Positions 56,537 through 64,000 of a DNA stretch of 64,000 nucleotides are shown in pieces. Each line of letters opens with the position of its first letter. Position 1 is the stretch's first letter. Made by a program: the position numbers and the translations under genes. Location: NCBI GenBank assembly GCA_021781815.1, contig JAJXWB010000008.1:87555-151554 (forward strand). Direction: 5' to 3'. A model generated the notes under the pieces. It did no database searches. It was not told the origin of the DNA and saw only the letters and a program-made list of their open reading frames with translations. The stretch comes from Pseudomonadota bacterium (GTDB taxonomy: Bacteria > Pseudomonadota > Alphaproteobacteria > Rhizobiales > Beijerinckiaceae).

Positions 56537-57304
56537 ATGATAGCGAAAATTTCCATCTCGCGCGGGGTTTCGTTGGCAGGCTCGATCGTTCACGAGATCG
56601 CGCGTCTGGTCGCCGTTGGTAAGATCAAACCCGGCGACAAGTTCCCGCCGGAGGCCGAGTTGGCCGCACAAATGAACGTCGGGCGTTCGTCGATTCGTGA
56701 AGCGTTTCGTGTCTTTCAGATGCTCGGAGTAACGGAGGCCAAACCGGGACGAGGCACGATACTGGTCAATACAGCGCCGCTGTTCGCACTGATCGACTGG
56801 TCTGAATTTACGAGCGCTGACTTGATCAACGACATTGTCGAGGCGCGTCTTGCGCTGGAGCCGCTCATCGCAGCGATGGCGGCGCGGCGCGCTAACGCCG
56901 ACGGCATACGCGGGATCGAGGAAACGATCGCAGCGGGACGCCGAGCGATCGGCAACGAAGCGGCCAGCATCCAGGCTTCGCTGGATTTTCACACCGCGGT
57001 CGCAGTCGCCGCCGGCAACCAGACACTGCTGCTGACCACGCGTCTGCTGCGCAGCCTCTATTTCGAATCCTCGCGGTTCTCGCGCCGACATCCCGAGAAT
57101 TATTCTTCGCTTCTGGCTGACCACGATCAGATTTTCGCGGCTATCCGCGATCGCGATCCGAAGGCTGCCGCCGCCGCAAGCGAAAACCACATGCGACATG
57201 GTCTGAAGATCGTTTTGGACTCCGGCGAGGTCGACGACGTCGATGAAGAAAGCGGCCAGAGCGCTCGTCCCGCGCGGCCCGCCCGTCGGACGCGCAAGAA
57301 ATGA
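56537..57304 (+). CDS. GntR-family regulator, FadR/FCD subfamily
   Basis: A 255-residue regulator with a winged helix-turn-helix (GKIKPGDKFPPEAELAAQMNVGRSSIREA as family pattern) and a helical FCD domain with metal-type residues in DFHTAVA, DHDQIFAAI and ENHMRHG. FCD regulators respond to acids such as gluconate, lactate or aromatic acids. It lies between the two minus-strand operons, divergent from the phosphotransferase operon and convergent with the ETF operon, and probably represses one or both. The C-terminal tail is rich in Arg, Pro and Ala. Confidence 0.9.
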   Translation: MIAKISISRGVSLAGSIVHEIARLVAVGKIKPGDKFPPEAELAAQMNVGRSSIREAFRVFQMLGVTEAKPGRGTILVNTAPLFALIDWSEFTSADLINDIVEARLALEPLIAAMAARRANADGIRGIEETIAAGRRAIGNEAASIQASLDFHTAVAVAAGNQTLLLTTRLLRSLYFESSRFSRRHPENYSSLLADHDQIFAAIRDRDPKAAAAASENHMRHGLKIVLDSGEVDDVDEESGQSARPARPARRTRKK

Positions 57305-57321
57305 GAGTGCGGAAAGACCAC

Positions 57322-59331
57322 TCATGTCGGCGCCCTCGTTTCGTCGGCGACGCGCATGGCGTCGTCCAGTATTTCGGCGATATCGCGCACCTGTTGCAGG
57401 GGTGTTGAGTCGCCTTCGAGCCGTGCGACCGCCTTGCAGCCGTCATCGAGCATGAGCAGGCAGAACGGACAGGCGGTTGCGACGACCGCGGCGCTGGTAG
57501 CGCGCGCCTGTGTTGCTCGAAGGACATTGACACGCTGATCCGGCGGCTCAACCGCGAAGGCGCGGCCGCCGCCGCCACCACAACAGAACGAGCGCCCGTG
57601 CGAGCGCTCCATTTCGGCGATAGCCGCGCCGGCGCCAGCGAGCACCGCTCGGGGCGCTTCGAATTCGCCGTTATAGCGACCGAGGTAGCAAGGATCATGG
57701 AACGTAATGGCGAGCGCTTCTCTATCGCCGCGCAACATTGACCGCAGATGGCCCTGTCCCATCAGTTCCCCCAGCAATTGACTGTGGTGCACGACGTCAT
57801 AGGAGCCGCCGAAATCCGGATATTCGTTCTTCAGCGTGTTGACACAATGCGGGCAAATGCTGACGATGCGCCTGAATGCGCGCGTGTTCAGCGTCTCGAC
57901 ATTGGCCGAGGCCTGCAACTGAAAAAGATAGTCGTTTCCAGTCCGGCGCGCGGCATCGCCGGTGCAACTCTCGGCGTCGCCCAGGATGGCGAAATCCACC
58001 CCGGCGCCATGCAGCAGGCGAACGAGCGCGCGCGCCACTTTCTGCGCTCGCGCGTCGAACGCTGCAGTGCAGCCGACCCAGAGCAGCGTATCAGTCGTCT
58101 CGCCGGGCGCCAGCACACGGACGTCGAGATCGCGGCACCAGTCGAGTCGCGAGAATCGCGTGCCCGCCCAAGGGTGGCCACGTTGTTCGACCGACAGCAT
58201 TGCGCCGGATATGCCGTCGGGAACGCGCCCAGCTTCCATCGAGAGGTGACGACGCATGTCGACGATCTTCGGCACGTGCTCGATGAATAGTGGGCAAGCC
58301 TCCATGCAGGCGCGGCAGGTAGTGCATGACCAGATCGTCTCCTCGCTGATCGCGCCTCCGATCAGCGGTCCTCCGGCGCCTTCGCGATGGCCGCCTGCGC
58401 CCTGCGCCTCCAGCAGGTGATCGCGCATATTCATGATCAGCAGCTTGGGGCTCAGCGGTTTGCCCGAAGCGTAGGCCGGGCACAATTCCTGACAGCGCCC
58501 GCATTCAGTGCAGGCATAGAGGTCGAGCGCCTGTTTTCGGCCGAGCTGGGCGATATCGGACAATCCAAGCTTCGGCTGCTCCAGATCAGGCGTGACGAGG
58601 CGGCCGGCGGAATTGAGATCGCGGAAATAGACATTGGGAACGCCCACGATCACGTGCAGATGCTTGGAGCCAGGGATGTAGACAAGGAAAGCGAGGATTG
58701 CGAGCATATGCATCCATGCGAAGGCGGTAGCGCCGGCGATCGCGATCGCGCCTGTCACGCCGCACGCCACCAATACGGATGCAATCGCCGAGCTGACCGG
58801 CCGCCATGCGGCCAATGCGTCGCGGCCAGCCGCCAAGTGGCAGGAATTTTGCAAAAGCATACCGACGACGACCGCGGAAATCAGACTTAAAATGATAGCC
58901 GCGTCGCGCTGGTTCGAGCCTACAAAACGCGCCGGCTTCCAGACGACGCGTTGATAGGTCGCCATGGCGACGCCTGTCAGCAGCAGCACGGCGAAAACGT
59001 CCTGTCCGAGCGCAATCCACGTCCGGCCGCCGATCGCGGCGAGCGTGAACAACGGCGAGACGCCTTCGCCGAATACCTGCATCACCGCAGTCAGCAGAAA
59101 TAGAAACCCGAACAACATCATCATGTGCATTAGCCCTGAATAGGGCTTACGCATGAGACGTGCGTGACCGAGTATATTGACGACGACTCCCCATGCGCGC
59201 GGCAAAAACGGCCGCAGACGCGCTTCGGCGGGGGCCGCGAGCAAAGGGCGTGCGAGTTGCTCGAATCTGAACCCAGCCCATACGAACGCTCCCAGAAGGA
59301 CGACCAGTCGCAGAACGAGTTCGATTGACAT
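57322..59331 (-). CDS. EMO-type membrane ETF:quinone oxidoreductase (Fe-S, CCG domains)
   Basis: A 669-residue membrane protein. The N-terminal about 250 residues hold five to six helices with conserved histidines (HARLMRKPYSGLMHMMMLFGF; WMHMLAILAFLVYIPGSKHLH as family pattern), a NarI-like b-heme region. Two 4Fe-4S motifs follow (CTECGRCQELCP, CTTCRACMEACP), then two CCG/DUF224 domains (WVGCTAAFD; HDPCYLGR with CCGGGGGR; ACPFC). This is the architecture of membrane ETF:(methyl)menaquinone oxidoreductase (EMO). It directly follows etfA on the same strand and should pass ETF electrons to quinone. Confidence 0.85.
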   Translation of the reverse strand: MSIELVLRLVVLLGAFVWAGFRFEQLARPLLAAPAEARLRPFLPRAWGVVVNILGHARLMRKPYSGLMHMMMLFGFLFLLTAVMQVFGEGVSPLFTLAAIGGRTWIALGQDVFAVLLLTGVAMATYQRVVWKPARFVGSNQRDAAIILSLISAVVVGMLLQNSCHLAAGRDALAAWRPVSSAIASVLVACGVTGAIAIAGATAFAWMHMLAILAFLVYIPGSKHLHVIVGVPNVYFRDLNSAGRLVTPDLEQPKLGLSDIAQLGRKQALDLYACTECGRCQELCPAYASGKPLSPKLLIMNMRDHLLEAQGAGGHREGAGGPLIGGAISEETIWSCTTCRACMEACPLFIEHVPKIVDMRRHLSMEAGRVPDGISGAMLSVEQRGHPWAGTRFSRLDWCRDLDVRVLAPGETTDTLLWVGCTAAFDARAQKVARALVRLLHGAGVDFAILGDAESCTGDAARRTGNDYLFQLQASANVETLNTRAFRRIVSICPHCVNTLKNEYPDFGGSYDVVHHSQLLGELMGQGHLRSMLRGDREALAITFHDPCYLGRYNGEFEAPRAVLAGAGAAIAEMERSHGRSFCCGGGGGRAFAVEPPDQRVNVLRATQARATSAAVVATACPFCLLMLDDGCKAVARLEGDSTPLQQVRDIAEILDDAMRVADETRAPT

Positions 59332-59352
59332 TTCAGTTGGTCCGCATAGGCG

Positions 59353-60348
59353 TCATACCGCGCGTCCTGCCTGAGCCGCGCGCGTTGCGAGCGTGTCGCG
59401 GAACGCCGTCATGACCTCTTTGCAGTCGCCGACGACGCCGTAGTTGGCGATACCGAAAATTGGCGCAGCCGGGTCGCTGTTGACGGCGACGATGACCTGC
59501 GACGACGAGCATCCGACCAGATGCTGGATCGCGCCGGAAATGCCGACGGCGATATAGAGGTCGGGAGCGATCGTCTTGCCGGTGAGCCCGACTTGCATGG
59601 TCGACTGAACCCAACCAGAATCCACGGCCACGCGCGACGCGCCAACCGCCCCGCCCACGAGGGCTGCGACCTCGCGCAGCAACGTGAACGGTTCGGGGCC
59701 GCCGAGCCCTCCTCCGCCCGCAACGACGATCTTTGCGCGATCGACGCTGAGACCTTGGACCGCGACGCGTTGCGGCGTTCCGCACGCGGTCGCAAATGGC
59801 GGCGGCGCAAAGGCGTGGCGCGTCGGCGTAATCTCCGCAACGGCGCTTGCCGCCGCGGGCGCAAAGGCGCGGGGGCGCGGCACGACGACCCATGGACCGG
59901 CGCCGATGCGCACGGTCGCAGCGACGGCTCCGCCCGAAACAGGACGCACGGCTTGCAACCCGCCATCGGGTGTCGCCTCGATCTGGACGACATCCTGCAA
60001 GAGCGGCCAGCCGCAGCGCACGGCCAGGCGCGCGGCGATCTCGGCGCCGAGGATCGAGCGCGGCGCCAGCACCATCTGTGGGCTAAGTTCGCCGCACAAC
60101 TGGATCAACGCCGCCGCATGCGCTTCCGGCCAGGGGTTAGCCAGACGCTCGTCATCGATAACGTGCAGTGTGTCCGGACCAATGCCGGCGGCCTGCTGCG
60201 CCGCTGCCGCGACGTCCGCGCCGATGACTGCGACGCTGACGCCGCCAGGAATAGACGCCGAGACAGCGCGCGCTACGGTCGCCAGCTCCCAATACTCCGG
60301 CCGCAACACGCCTGCATCGACTTCGGCGACGATTAGGATGCCCGCCAT
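59353..60348 (-). CDS. etfA: Electron transfer flavoprotein alpha subunit
   Basis: A 331-residue EtfA with N-terminal domain ([12 protein letters not shown], then [18 protein letters not shown]) and the FAD-binding C-terminal domain ([18 protein letters not shown], then [24 protein letters not shown] as the family pattern, [22 protein letters not shown]). It binds FAD and shuttles electrons from a dehydrogenase to the membrane reductase. It begins 2 bases after etfB and ends 21 bases before the EMO-type gene. Confidence 0.92.
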   Translation of the reverse strand: MAGILIVAEVDAGVLRPEYWELATVARAVSASIPGGVSVAVIGADVAAAAQQAAGIGPDTLHVIDDERLANPWPEAHAAALIQLCGELSPQMVLAPRSILGAEIAARLAVRCGWPLLQDVVQIEATPDGGLQAVRPVSGGAVAATVRIGAGPWVVVPRPRAFAPAAASAVAEITPTRHAFAPPPFATACGTPQRVAVQGLSVDRAKIVVAGGGGLGGPEPFTLLREVAALVGGAVGASRVAVDSGWVQSTMQVGLTGKTIAPDLYIAVGISGAIQHLVGCSSSQVIVAVNSDPAAPIFGIANYGVVGDCKEVMTAFRDTLATRAAQAGRAV

Positions 60349-60350
60349 GG

Positions 60351-61163
60351 CTAACGCTCCATGCCAAGGCGAACCGCCCCGGTCTCCAAGAGAGTTTCGG
60401 CAAGCCGCACGCCGGCGCCCGGTCCGTCAGCGGCTTCGATGAAAGTGCAATTACGACCTGTGACGGGGATCGCCAGATCGATGACCTCCGGCGCCAGCGC
60501 CGGCGGCGCGCCGGCGCCGAGATCGGCGAGCGCGATCTGGCGCGGCTGCTTGCGCGCAGCCGTGAGGCGCGCGGCGACGCTCGGCATGCGCAATGCGCCC
60601 AGTTCGCTCGTTACCGTCACGATGGCCGGCAATGCCGCTTCCATCGTCATCGAACCATCCGCAAGCACCCGTTCGATTTCGACGCGCTTTCCATCGGCAA
60701 TGTTTACGCGTTTGGCGAGCGTCAGAAGCGGCATCGCGAGCAAGTCGGCCAGGATATAGGGCACGAGGCCATTGTCCCAATCCGAGCCCTGACGGCCGCA
60801 CAGGACAAGGTCGGCGCCCCCGATCTGGCGAATCGCAGCAGCGAGCGCGTATGCGACCGGGTAGGAATTCCATGTGTCGAGCGAGGGATCCTGAACAAGA
60901 ATGAGCTGGTCAGCGCCTACCGCCAGCGCCCGCTTCATGACGTCGGTATTAAACCGTTCGCTGGCGGCGATGCAGACGATCTCGAGCTCCCTGATCGTTT
61001 CGCGCAGACGCAATGCAGCTTCGATTCCCTGCTCATCGAATCCGTTGATGACAGGCGGCGCGGCCGCGCGGACACGTATCTTCATGTCCTGCACGTCGAG
61101 CGCCAGCGAGGTGGCGGGCGTCAACGGATCGATGACCTGCTTCAGACAGACGACGGCGCGCAT
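60351..61163 (-). CDS. etfB: Electron transfer flavoprotein beta subunit
   Basis: A 270-residue EtfB starting VVCLKQVIDP, with VINGFDEQGIEAALRLRE, VGADQLILVQDP, DLVLCGRQGSDWDNGLVPYILAD (family patterns) and a C-terminal loop PSVAARLTAARKQPRQI typical of the EtfA-contact arm. It starts 31 bases after the CrtI-like gene stop. Its nearest functional relatives may be the ETFs dedicated to one pathway, since this pair sits in an accessory operon with its own reductase. Confidence 0.92.
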   Translation of the reverse strand: MRAVVCLKQVIDPLTPATSLALDVQDMKIRVRAAAPPVINGFDEQGIEAALRLRETIRELEIVCIAASERFNTDVMKRALAVGADQLILVQDPSLDTWNSYPVAYALAAAIRQIGGADLVLCGRQGSDWDNGLVPYILADLLAMPLLTLAKRVNIADGKRVEIERVLADGSMTMEAALPAIVTVTSELGALRMPSVAARLTAARKQPRQIALADLGAGAPPALAPEVIDLAIPVTGRNCTFIEAADGPGAGVRLAETLLETGAVRLGMER

Positions 61164-61194
61164 ACAGACCTCCCGTTGTCAGAATTAACCGTTG

Positions 61195-62856
61195 TCAGAA
61201 CTCGCGCCCGGCCTGTTCCCAGATCCGCGCCAGGCCGCGGTCCTCCGCGATCACCTTGTACGCGATGTAGCTCGAGCCGCGTCCAATACCGGCAGCCGAA
61301 TGCAGATTGGACGAGCACATGTAGAGATTTTTGACCGGCGTGCGGAAGCCCGACAGCTCCGGGAAGGGCCGGAAACGGCCCAGCTGCGATGCGAACATCG
61401 AACCCTCGGTCCAGCCGCCCTCGATCATGTCCGGCTTTCCGGCCTGTACGTCCCAGGGGCCGTAGATGCGGGTACCGATGATGTTGTCTTTGGTCATATT
61501 TGGCGCGTATTTTTGCCATTCCGCCAGCGCGCGGTCTGTAAACTCTTCCTTGATGCGTCCCCAGTCGCGGCCGGAGAACAGGCGCGCCGGCGCGGTGAAG
61601 TCCTCGATAAGGATCGTGTGTTTGCCTTCCGGCGCGCGCGTGCGATCCCAGATGCTGTCGGGTGCGGTCAAAATGTAGGGTTGCTGCGGGAATCCGAGCA
61701 GGAAGATGTCGTGCTGATAGCGGCTGGCCATGTATTCGGGATCTTTGGCGCCCGTATAGAGGCGCGGCTGCGAGCCGACGCCGGGGTTGACGTTATCGGC
61801 CGTGTATTTCGGCAACTCGTGCATCGCCACATTGCCCCAGAAGATCTGACCACGGTCGTAGTGAATGTTCTTGACGCGGTGGAGCAGCTTGTCGCCGATC
61901 GGATGTTTGCGCAGCAGGCGCAGGAAAGTTTGGGGGACGCCAAGGTCGGAGACGATCAAAGGCGCCCTCATGCTGCCGCCACGGGCGAGTTGTACGCCGA
62001 CGGCTGCGCCATTCTCGACGATGATCTGATCCACCTCGTGCCCTGTAAAATATTCGACGCCGAGCTTCTTGCCAGCTTTCACAAGCGCGTCGGTGATCGA
62101 CTGGGTGCCGCCCTTGACGATCGCGGCCGGTTCAAACGACAGGACAAGACCCATGACGTGAACGAGGCTCTGCAAACCCATCGCATCGTCGGGGAAGCAG
62201 CCACCCGACGTCGGGGTGGCGCGCATGAACAGCGTTCGCAATTCCGGGCTTTCGAAAAAGTCGTAAGCACACTGGCGCACAGACATGAATTGATGAACCG
62301 GCTCGATCCCGCTGTCCGGGATATCGCAAAGGGCTTCAAGAGCGTCCGGCGTTCCCCAGGGCGTCGGCGCTGTGAAGCGGTGCGTGTGAAAAGCCTTCTT
62401 CCAATGCTTTTGATATTGATCGAACAGCTGCAGATAAACATCGGCGTCGCGCTGCGAGAACGACTTGATCTGATCATAGGTCTTGCGGACGTTGTCGGGC
62501 GCTTCTTCGGTGCGGCCCGTCGCCGGATCGACAACCCGGTAACCAGAATAGCCGATGAAGCTCGACCCGTCCTCGAAGATCATTCCCTCGTTCTGTTCGG
62601 GGAAGACATATTCGAGCCCCTCCTCGCGCAGGTTGAAGTCTGCGTAAGCCGGATGACCGTAAAAGCGCGTGAAATGCGCGTGCGGGTTCTGGCGGAACCC
62701 TGGCGCAGGCGCCTCTTCGCTCACCGCGCCGCCGCCAAGGCCTGTATGTCCTTCGAGAACAGCCACCTTCAATCCTGCTTTAGCGAGATAGCAGGAAATG
62801 ATTGTCGCGTGATGGCCTCCACCAATCACGATGGCGTCAAAGGATGCGTCTGCCAT
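61195..62856 (-). CDS. CrtI/phytoene-desaturase-like FAD oxidoreductase
   Basis: A 553-residue flavoprotein with an N-terminal dinucleotide fold (FDAIVIGGGHHATIISCYLAKAGLKVAVLE) and a C-terminal FAD segment (NLYMCSSNLHSAAGIGRGSSY) of the CrtI/all-trans-retinol-dehydrogenase superfamily. No carotenoid genes are near. As first gene of an operon with etfBA and an ETF:quinone reductase, it is probably a dehydrogenase or desaturase that donates its electrons to ETF. GGGGAG precedes the ATG at 62856 by 5 bases. The first aspect is seen; the electron route is inferred. Confidence 0.85.
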   Translation of the reverse strand: MADASFDAIVIGGGHHATIISCYLAKAGLKVAVLEGHTGLGGGAVSEEAPAPGFRQNPHAHFTRFYGHPAYADFNLREEGLEYVFPEQNEGMIFEDGSSFIGYSGYRVVDPATGRTEEAPDNVRKTYDQIKSFSQRDADVYLQLFDQYQKHWKKAFHTHRFTAPTPWGTPDALEALCDIPDSGIEPVHQFMSVRQCAYDFFESPELRTLFMRATPTSGGCFPDDAMGLQSLVHVMGLVLSFEPAAIVKGGTQSITDALVKAGKKLGVEYFTGHEVDQIIVENGAAVGVQLARGGSMRAPLIVSDLGVPQTFLRLLRKHPIGDKLLHRVKNIHYDRGQIFWGNVAMHELPKYTADNVNPGVGSQPRLYTGAKDPEYMASRYQHDIFLLGFPQQPYILTAPDSIWDRTRAPEGKHTILIEDFTAPARLFSGRDWGRIKEEFTDRALAEWQKYAPNMTKDNIIGTRIYGPWDVQAGKPDMIEGGWTEGSMFASQLGRFRPFPELSGFRTPVKNLYMCSSNLHSAAGIGRGSSYIAYKVIAEDRGLARIWEQAGREF

Positions 62857-62879
62857 GTTTGCTCCCCTTCCCCGCTTAA

Positions 62880-62898
62880 CTGATAACCTGATTATCAG
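62880..62898. promoter_or_regulatory. Perfect dyad before the CrtI-like/ETF operon
   Basis: CTGATAA (62880-62886) and TTATCAG (62892-62898) form a perfect inverted repeat with spacer CCTGA, 24 bases before the CrtI-like ATG. CTGATAA-CTGA also occurs before the GntR-family gene (11 of 13 bases), so it may be that regulator's operator. Confidence 0.5.
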
Positions 62899-62964
62899 AC
62901 AAACAATATCGACGGCCTGATCGAGAGTCAAGCGCAACAGCGTGGTGACGAAGTCGCTGTTTGA

Positions 62965-63255
62965 TCAATCGGCCCGATGCGCGGCGAGAATGGCGAGGAT
63001 GGCCATTTCGCCGTCGATTTCGGCGATGATGACGATGGTCGTCGCGACATCGGCCTGAATCTCGAACAACAGCGCGTATTTGAGGCGCGCAGCCTTTCTT
63101 GGGGTCCCGCATCCAAGCAGTGCGCGCATCAGAACGCCGAGAATGAAGCCAGCGACGTGGATCATGTCGCGTTTGTGAACGTTCTCGCGCCCGCGCAGCC
63201 AAGCCCGGCGCATGATCTCGCGCGCCTGGCGCATCGCAACTCTTCCCGCTGGCAT
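62965..63255 (-). CDS. Small hypothetical protein
   Basis: A 96-residue frame with an excellent ribosome binding site (AAAGGAG, 6 bases before the ATG at 63255). The N-terminus is basic (MRQAREIMRRAWLRGRE) and the C-terminal third is hydrophobic (ATTIVIIAEIDGEMAILAILAA), possibly one membrane helix. I recognise no family. Another frame overlaps it, so coding is supported mainly by the start signal. Confidence 0.45.
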   Translation of the reverse strand: MPAGRVAMRQAREIMRRAWLRGRENVHKRDMIHVAGFILGVLMRALLGCGTPRKAARLKYALLFEIQADVATTIVIIAEIDGEMAILAILAAHRAD

Positions 63256-63260
63256 CGGCC

Positions 63261-63284
63261 GCTCCTTTGGATTGTCAAAGGAGC
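63261..63284 (-). promoter_or_regulatory. Hairpin covering the ribosome binding site of the small gene
   Basis: GCTCCTTT (63261-63268) and AAAGGAGC (63277-63284) form a perfect 8-base stem with 8-base loop. On the minus-strand transcript the 3' arm is the Shine-Dalgarno itself, so the hairpin would hide the start site of the 96-residue protein. Confidence 0.5.
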
Positions 63285-63393
63285 GAGCCTAAACAGGCCA
63301 GCGGAGGCGCCCGTCGCCGTTCCAGACCCCGGGCGGGATTATCCCGCTCGGTGGGCGGCTTCATCTCGTTATGATGGACGGCTTCGGCAGGAA

Positions 63394-63820
63394 TCAGCGC
63401 CCTTTGCGAACCTGCATAACATCCGCTTTCTGGAGCGCTCGCTGCGCAACATTGTAAGGCTTGCAGGCGCCGAACAGGTCTTGCTCGAAATGCGTATATT
63501 CACGCCAATTGCCGTCGGCGTCGCAAAGCGCGAACGCGCCGCCGGCCTTTCCACCTTCCCTCACGTCCGTCTCATGCAGGCGGAGAATCTGGTCGGCTTC
63601 GATGAGGCCGACCAGCAGCGCGTTCACGAGCGCTTTGTTGGCAATATATTCGCTAGCGAGGGATTTGGTCAGCGCCATGCCGGCGGCACGGCTGACGCTC
63701 GTCGGCATGGTCTGCACAAACGGCATCTTCGCGTAAACGTCGAGGATATTGACTACCCGGCCCCAGCCTCGCTCGAGCATACCCGGCAGCGCAAGACGGC
63801 AGTGGTGAAATCCAGTTATG
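63394..63820 (-). pseudogene. Truncated short-chain dehydrogenase
   Basis: The frame reads TGFHHCRLALPGMLERGWGR, VVNILDVYAK, TMPTSVSRAAGMALTKSLASEY and VNALLVGLIEAD, the central and catalytic part of an SDR in which YxxxK is replaced by SxxxA. The cofactor-binding N-terminal third is missing, cut off next to the IS630 terminus. After about residue 75 the sequence no longer looks like an SDR (FALCDADGNWREYTHFEQDL). It is most likely a dead fragment. Confidence 0.65.
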
Positions 63821-63875
63821 CGACCGTCCGAATTTGCGGAGCCAGCTCTCTTCGGGCGTCATCGAGCGTTTTCAT

Positions 63876-64000
63876 TAGAGCGTTTTCCAATCTTTCTGAA
63901 TCGATTGGGATTCCCAAATCAGTGCGCTTCTGATTCAAACTGCATGCTGGCGAAGGAGGCCGGCATGCATGTCCAAGCCCCTCTCGCTCGATCTGCGTGA
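63876..64000 (+). mobile_element. IS630-family element, left end (runs off the window)
   Basis: The terminus TAGAGCGTTTTCC (63876-63888) is identical to the one at 47197-47209. A partial second copy, GAGCGTTTTC, lies 14 bases before it (63864-63873). An IS630-type transposase start begins inside at 63969. The right end is outside the window. Confidence 0.7.
63969..64000 (+). CDS. IS630-type transposase, first residues only
   Basis: The ATG at 63969 opens MSKPLSLDLR, the usual start of IS630-family DDE transposases, with GGAGGCC upstream. Only ten complete codons are present before the edge. Confidence 0.6.
   Translation, partial: MSKPLSLDLR

Noticed and set aside
47197..63888. Composite transposon bounded by two IS630 copies
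   Set aside because: The left copy is a short right-end fragment, and the right copy extends away from the island. The two do not form a matched flanking pair that could mobilise the interior.
1..64000. CRISPR arrays, rRNA genes or prophage modules
   Set aside because: I saw no regularly spaced direct repeats, no rRNA-like blocks and no phage structural or integrase genes. The only RNA gene supported is tRNA-Glu.

Overview
The window is a GC-rich chromosomal segment from an alphaproteobacterium, most likely Hyphomicrobiales. This rests on the base composition, on genes typical of that order (a PmtA-like phospholipid methyltransferase, OpgC, a single-chain indolepyruvate ferredoxin oxidoreductase, a ruvC-ruvA-ruvB-ybgC block) and on frequent GTG/TTG starts with ATGA/GTGA overlaps. 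No species can be assigned from sequence alone. Roughly 0-40 kb is largely core gene content with some unusual operons. Roughly 41-64 kb looks accessory and is bounded by repeat and insertion-sequence traces.

Layout, 0-17 kb: 5-formyl-THF cyclo-ligase and a YmdB-like phosphoesterase (minus strand); ruvC-ruvA, a VapBC toxin-antitoxin pair, ruvB and ybgC in one overlapping run; a nitrite uptake and reduction operon (FNT channel, NirA-like reductase, Fe-S/FAD flavoprotein) behind a good sigma-54 promoter match; an OpgC/SGNH pair and an Lrp regulator; indolepyruvate ferredoxin oxidoreductase and ilvD.

17-25 kb holds a seven-gene operon for corrinoid-dependent methyl transfer: a MetV-MetF fusion, a corrinoid carrier, a UroD-family methyltransferase, a MetH-activation-like protein, a 2Fe-2S/ASKHA corrinoid reactivator (RACo type), a methyl-THF methyltransferase and an amidohydrolase. 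It resembles the demethylation systems of acetogens and should move a methyl group from an unknown substrate onto tetrahydrofolate and then oxidise it. A frameshifted MarR-type regulator remnant lies at its 5' end.

25-41 kb: mnmA, a PmtA-like methyltransferase, tRNA-Glu(CTC), a four-gene MdtABC-type RND efflux operon with its own outer-membrane lipoprotein, an alpha/beta hydrolase, a glutathione transferase, and a DNA methyltransferase with a low-GC recognition domain and a nuclease-like tail. Two inverted copies of a roughly 125-140 bp MITE-like repeat lie after the tRNA and right after the methyltransferase.

41-64 kb is a catabolic island of unknown substrate. A LysR regulator precedes a ferredoxin, an FAD oxidoreductase, a Rieske oxygenase and an orphan branched-chain-type binding protein that ends exactly at an IS630 terminus. 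A minus-strand operon then encodes a two-subunit PEP-synthase-like phosphotransferase (the architecture of phenylphosphate synthase), a duplicated alpha/beta-barrel protein, an SDR, a Tm-1-like (UPF0261) protein, an aldehyde dehydrogenase and two paralogous HD proteins. A GntR/FadR regulator separates it from a second minus-strand operon: a CrtI-like FAD dehydrogenase, EtfB, EtfA and a membrane EMO-type ETF:quinone oxidoreductase, which together could form an electron path to the quinone pool. The right edge carries a truncated SDR and the start of an IS630 element. The two systems most worth following up are the corrinoid operon and the phosphotransferase/ETF island.
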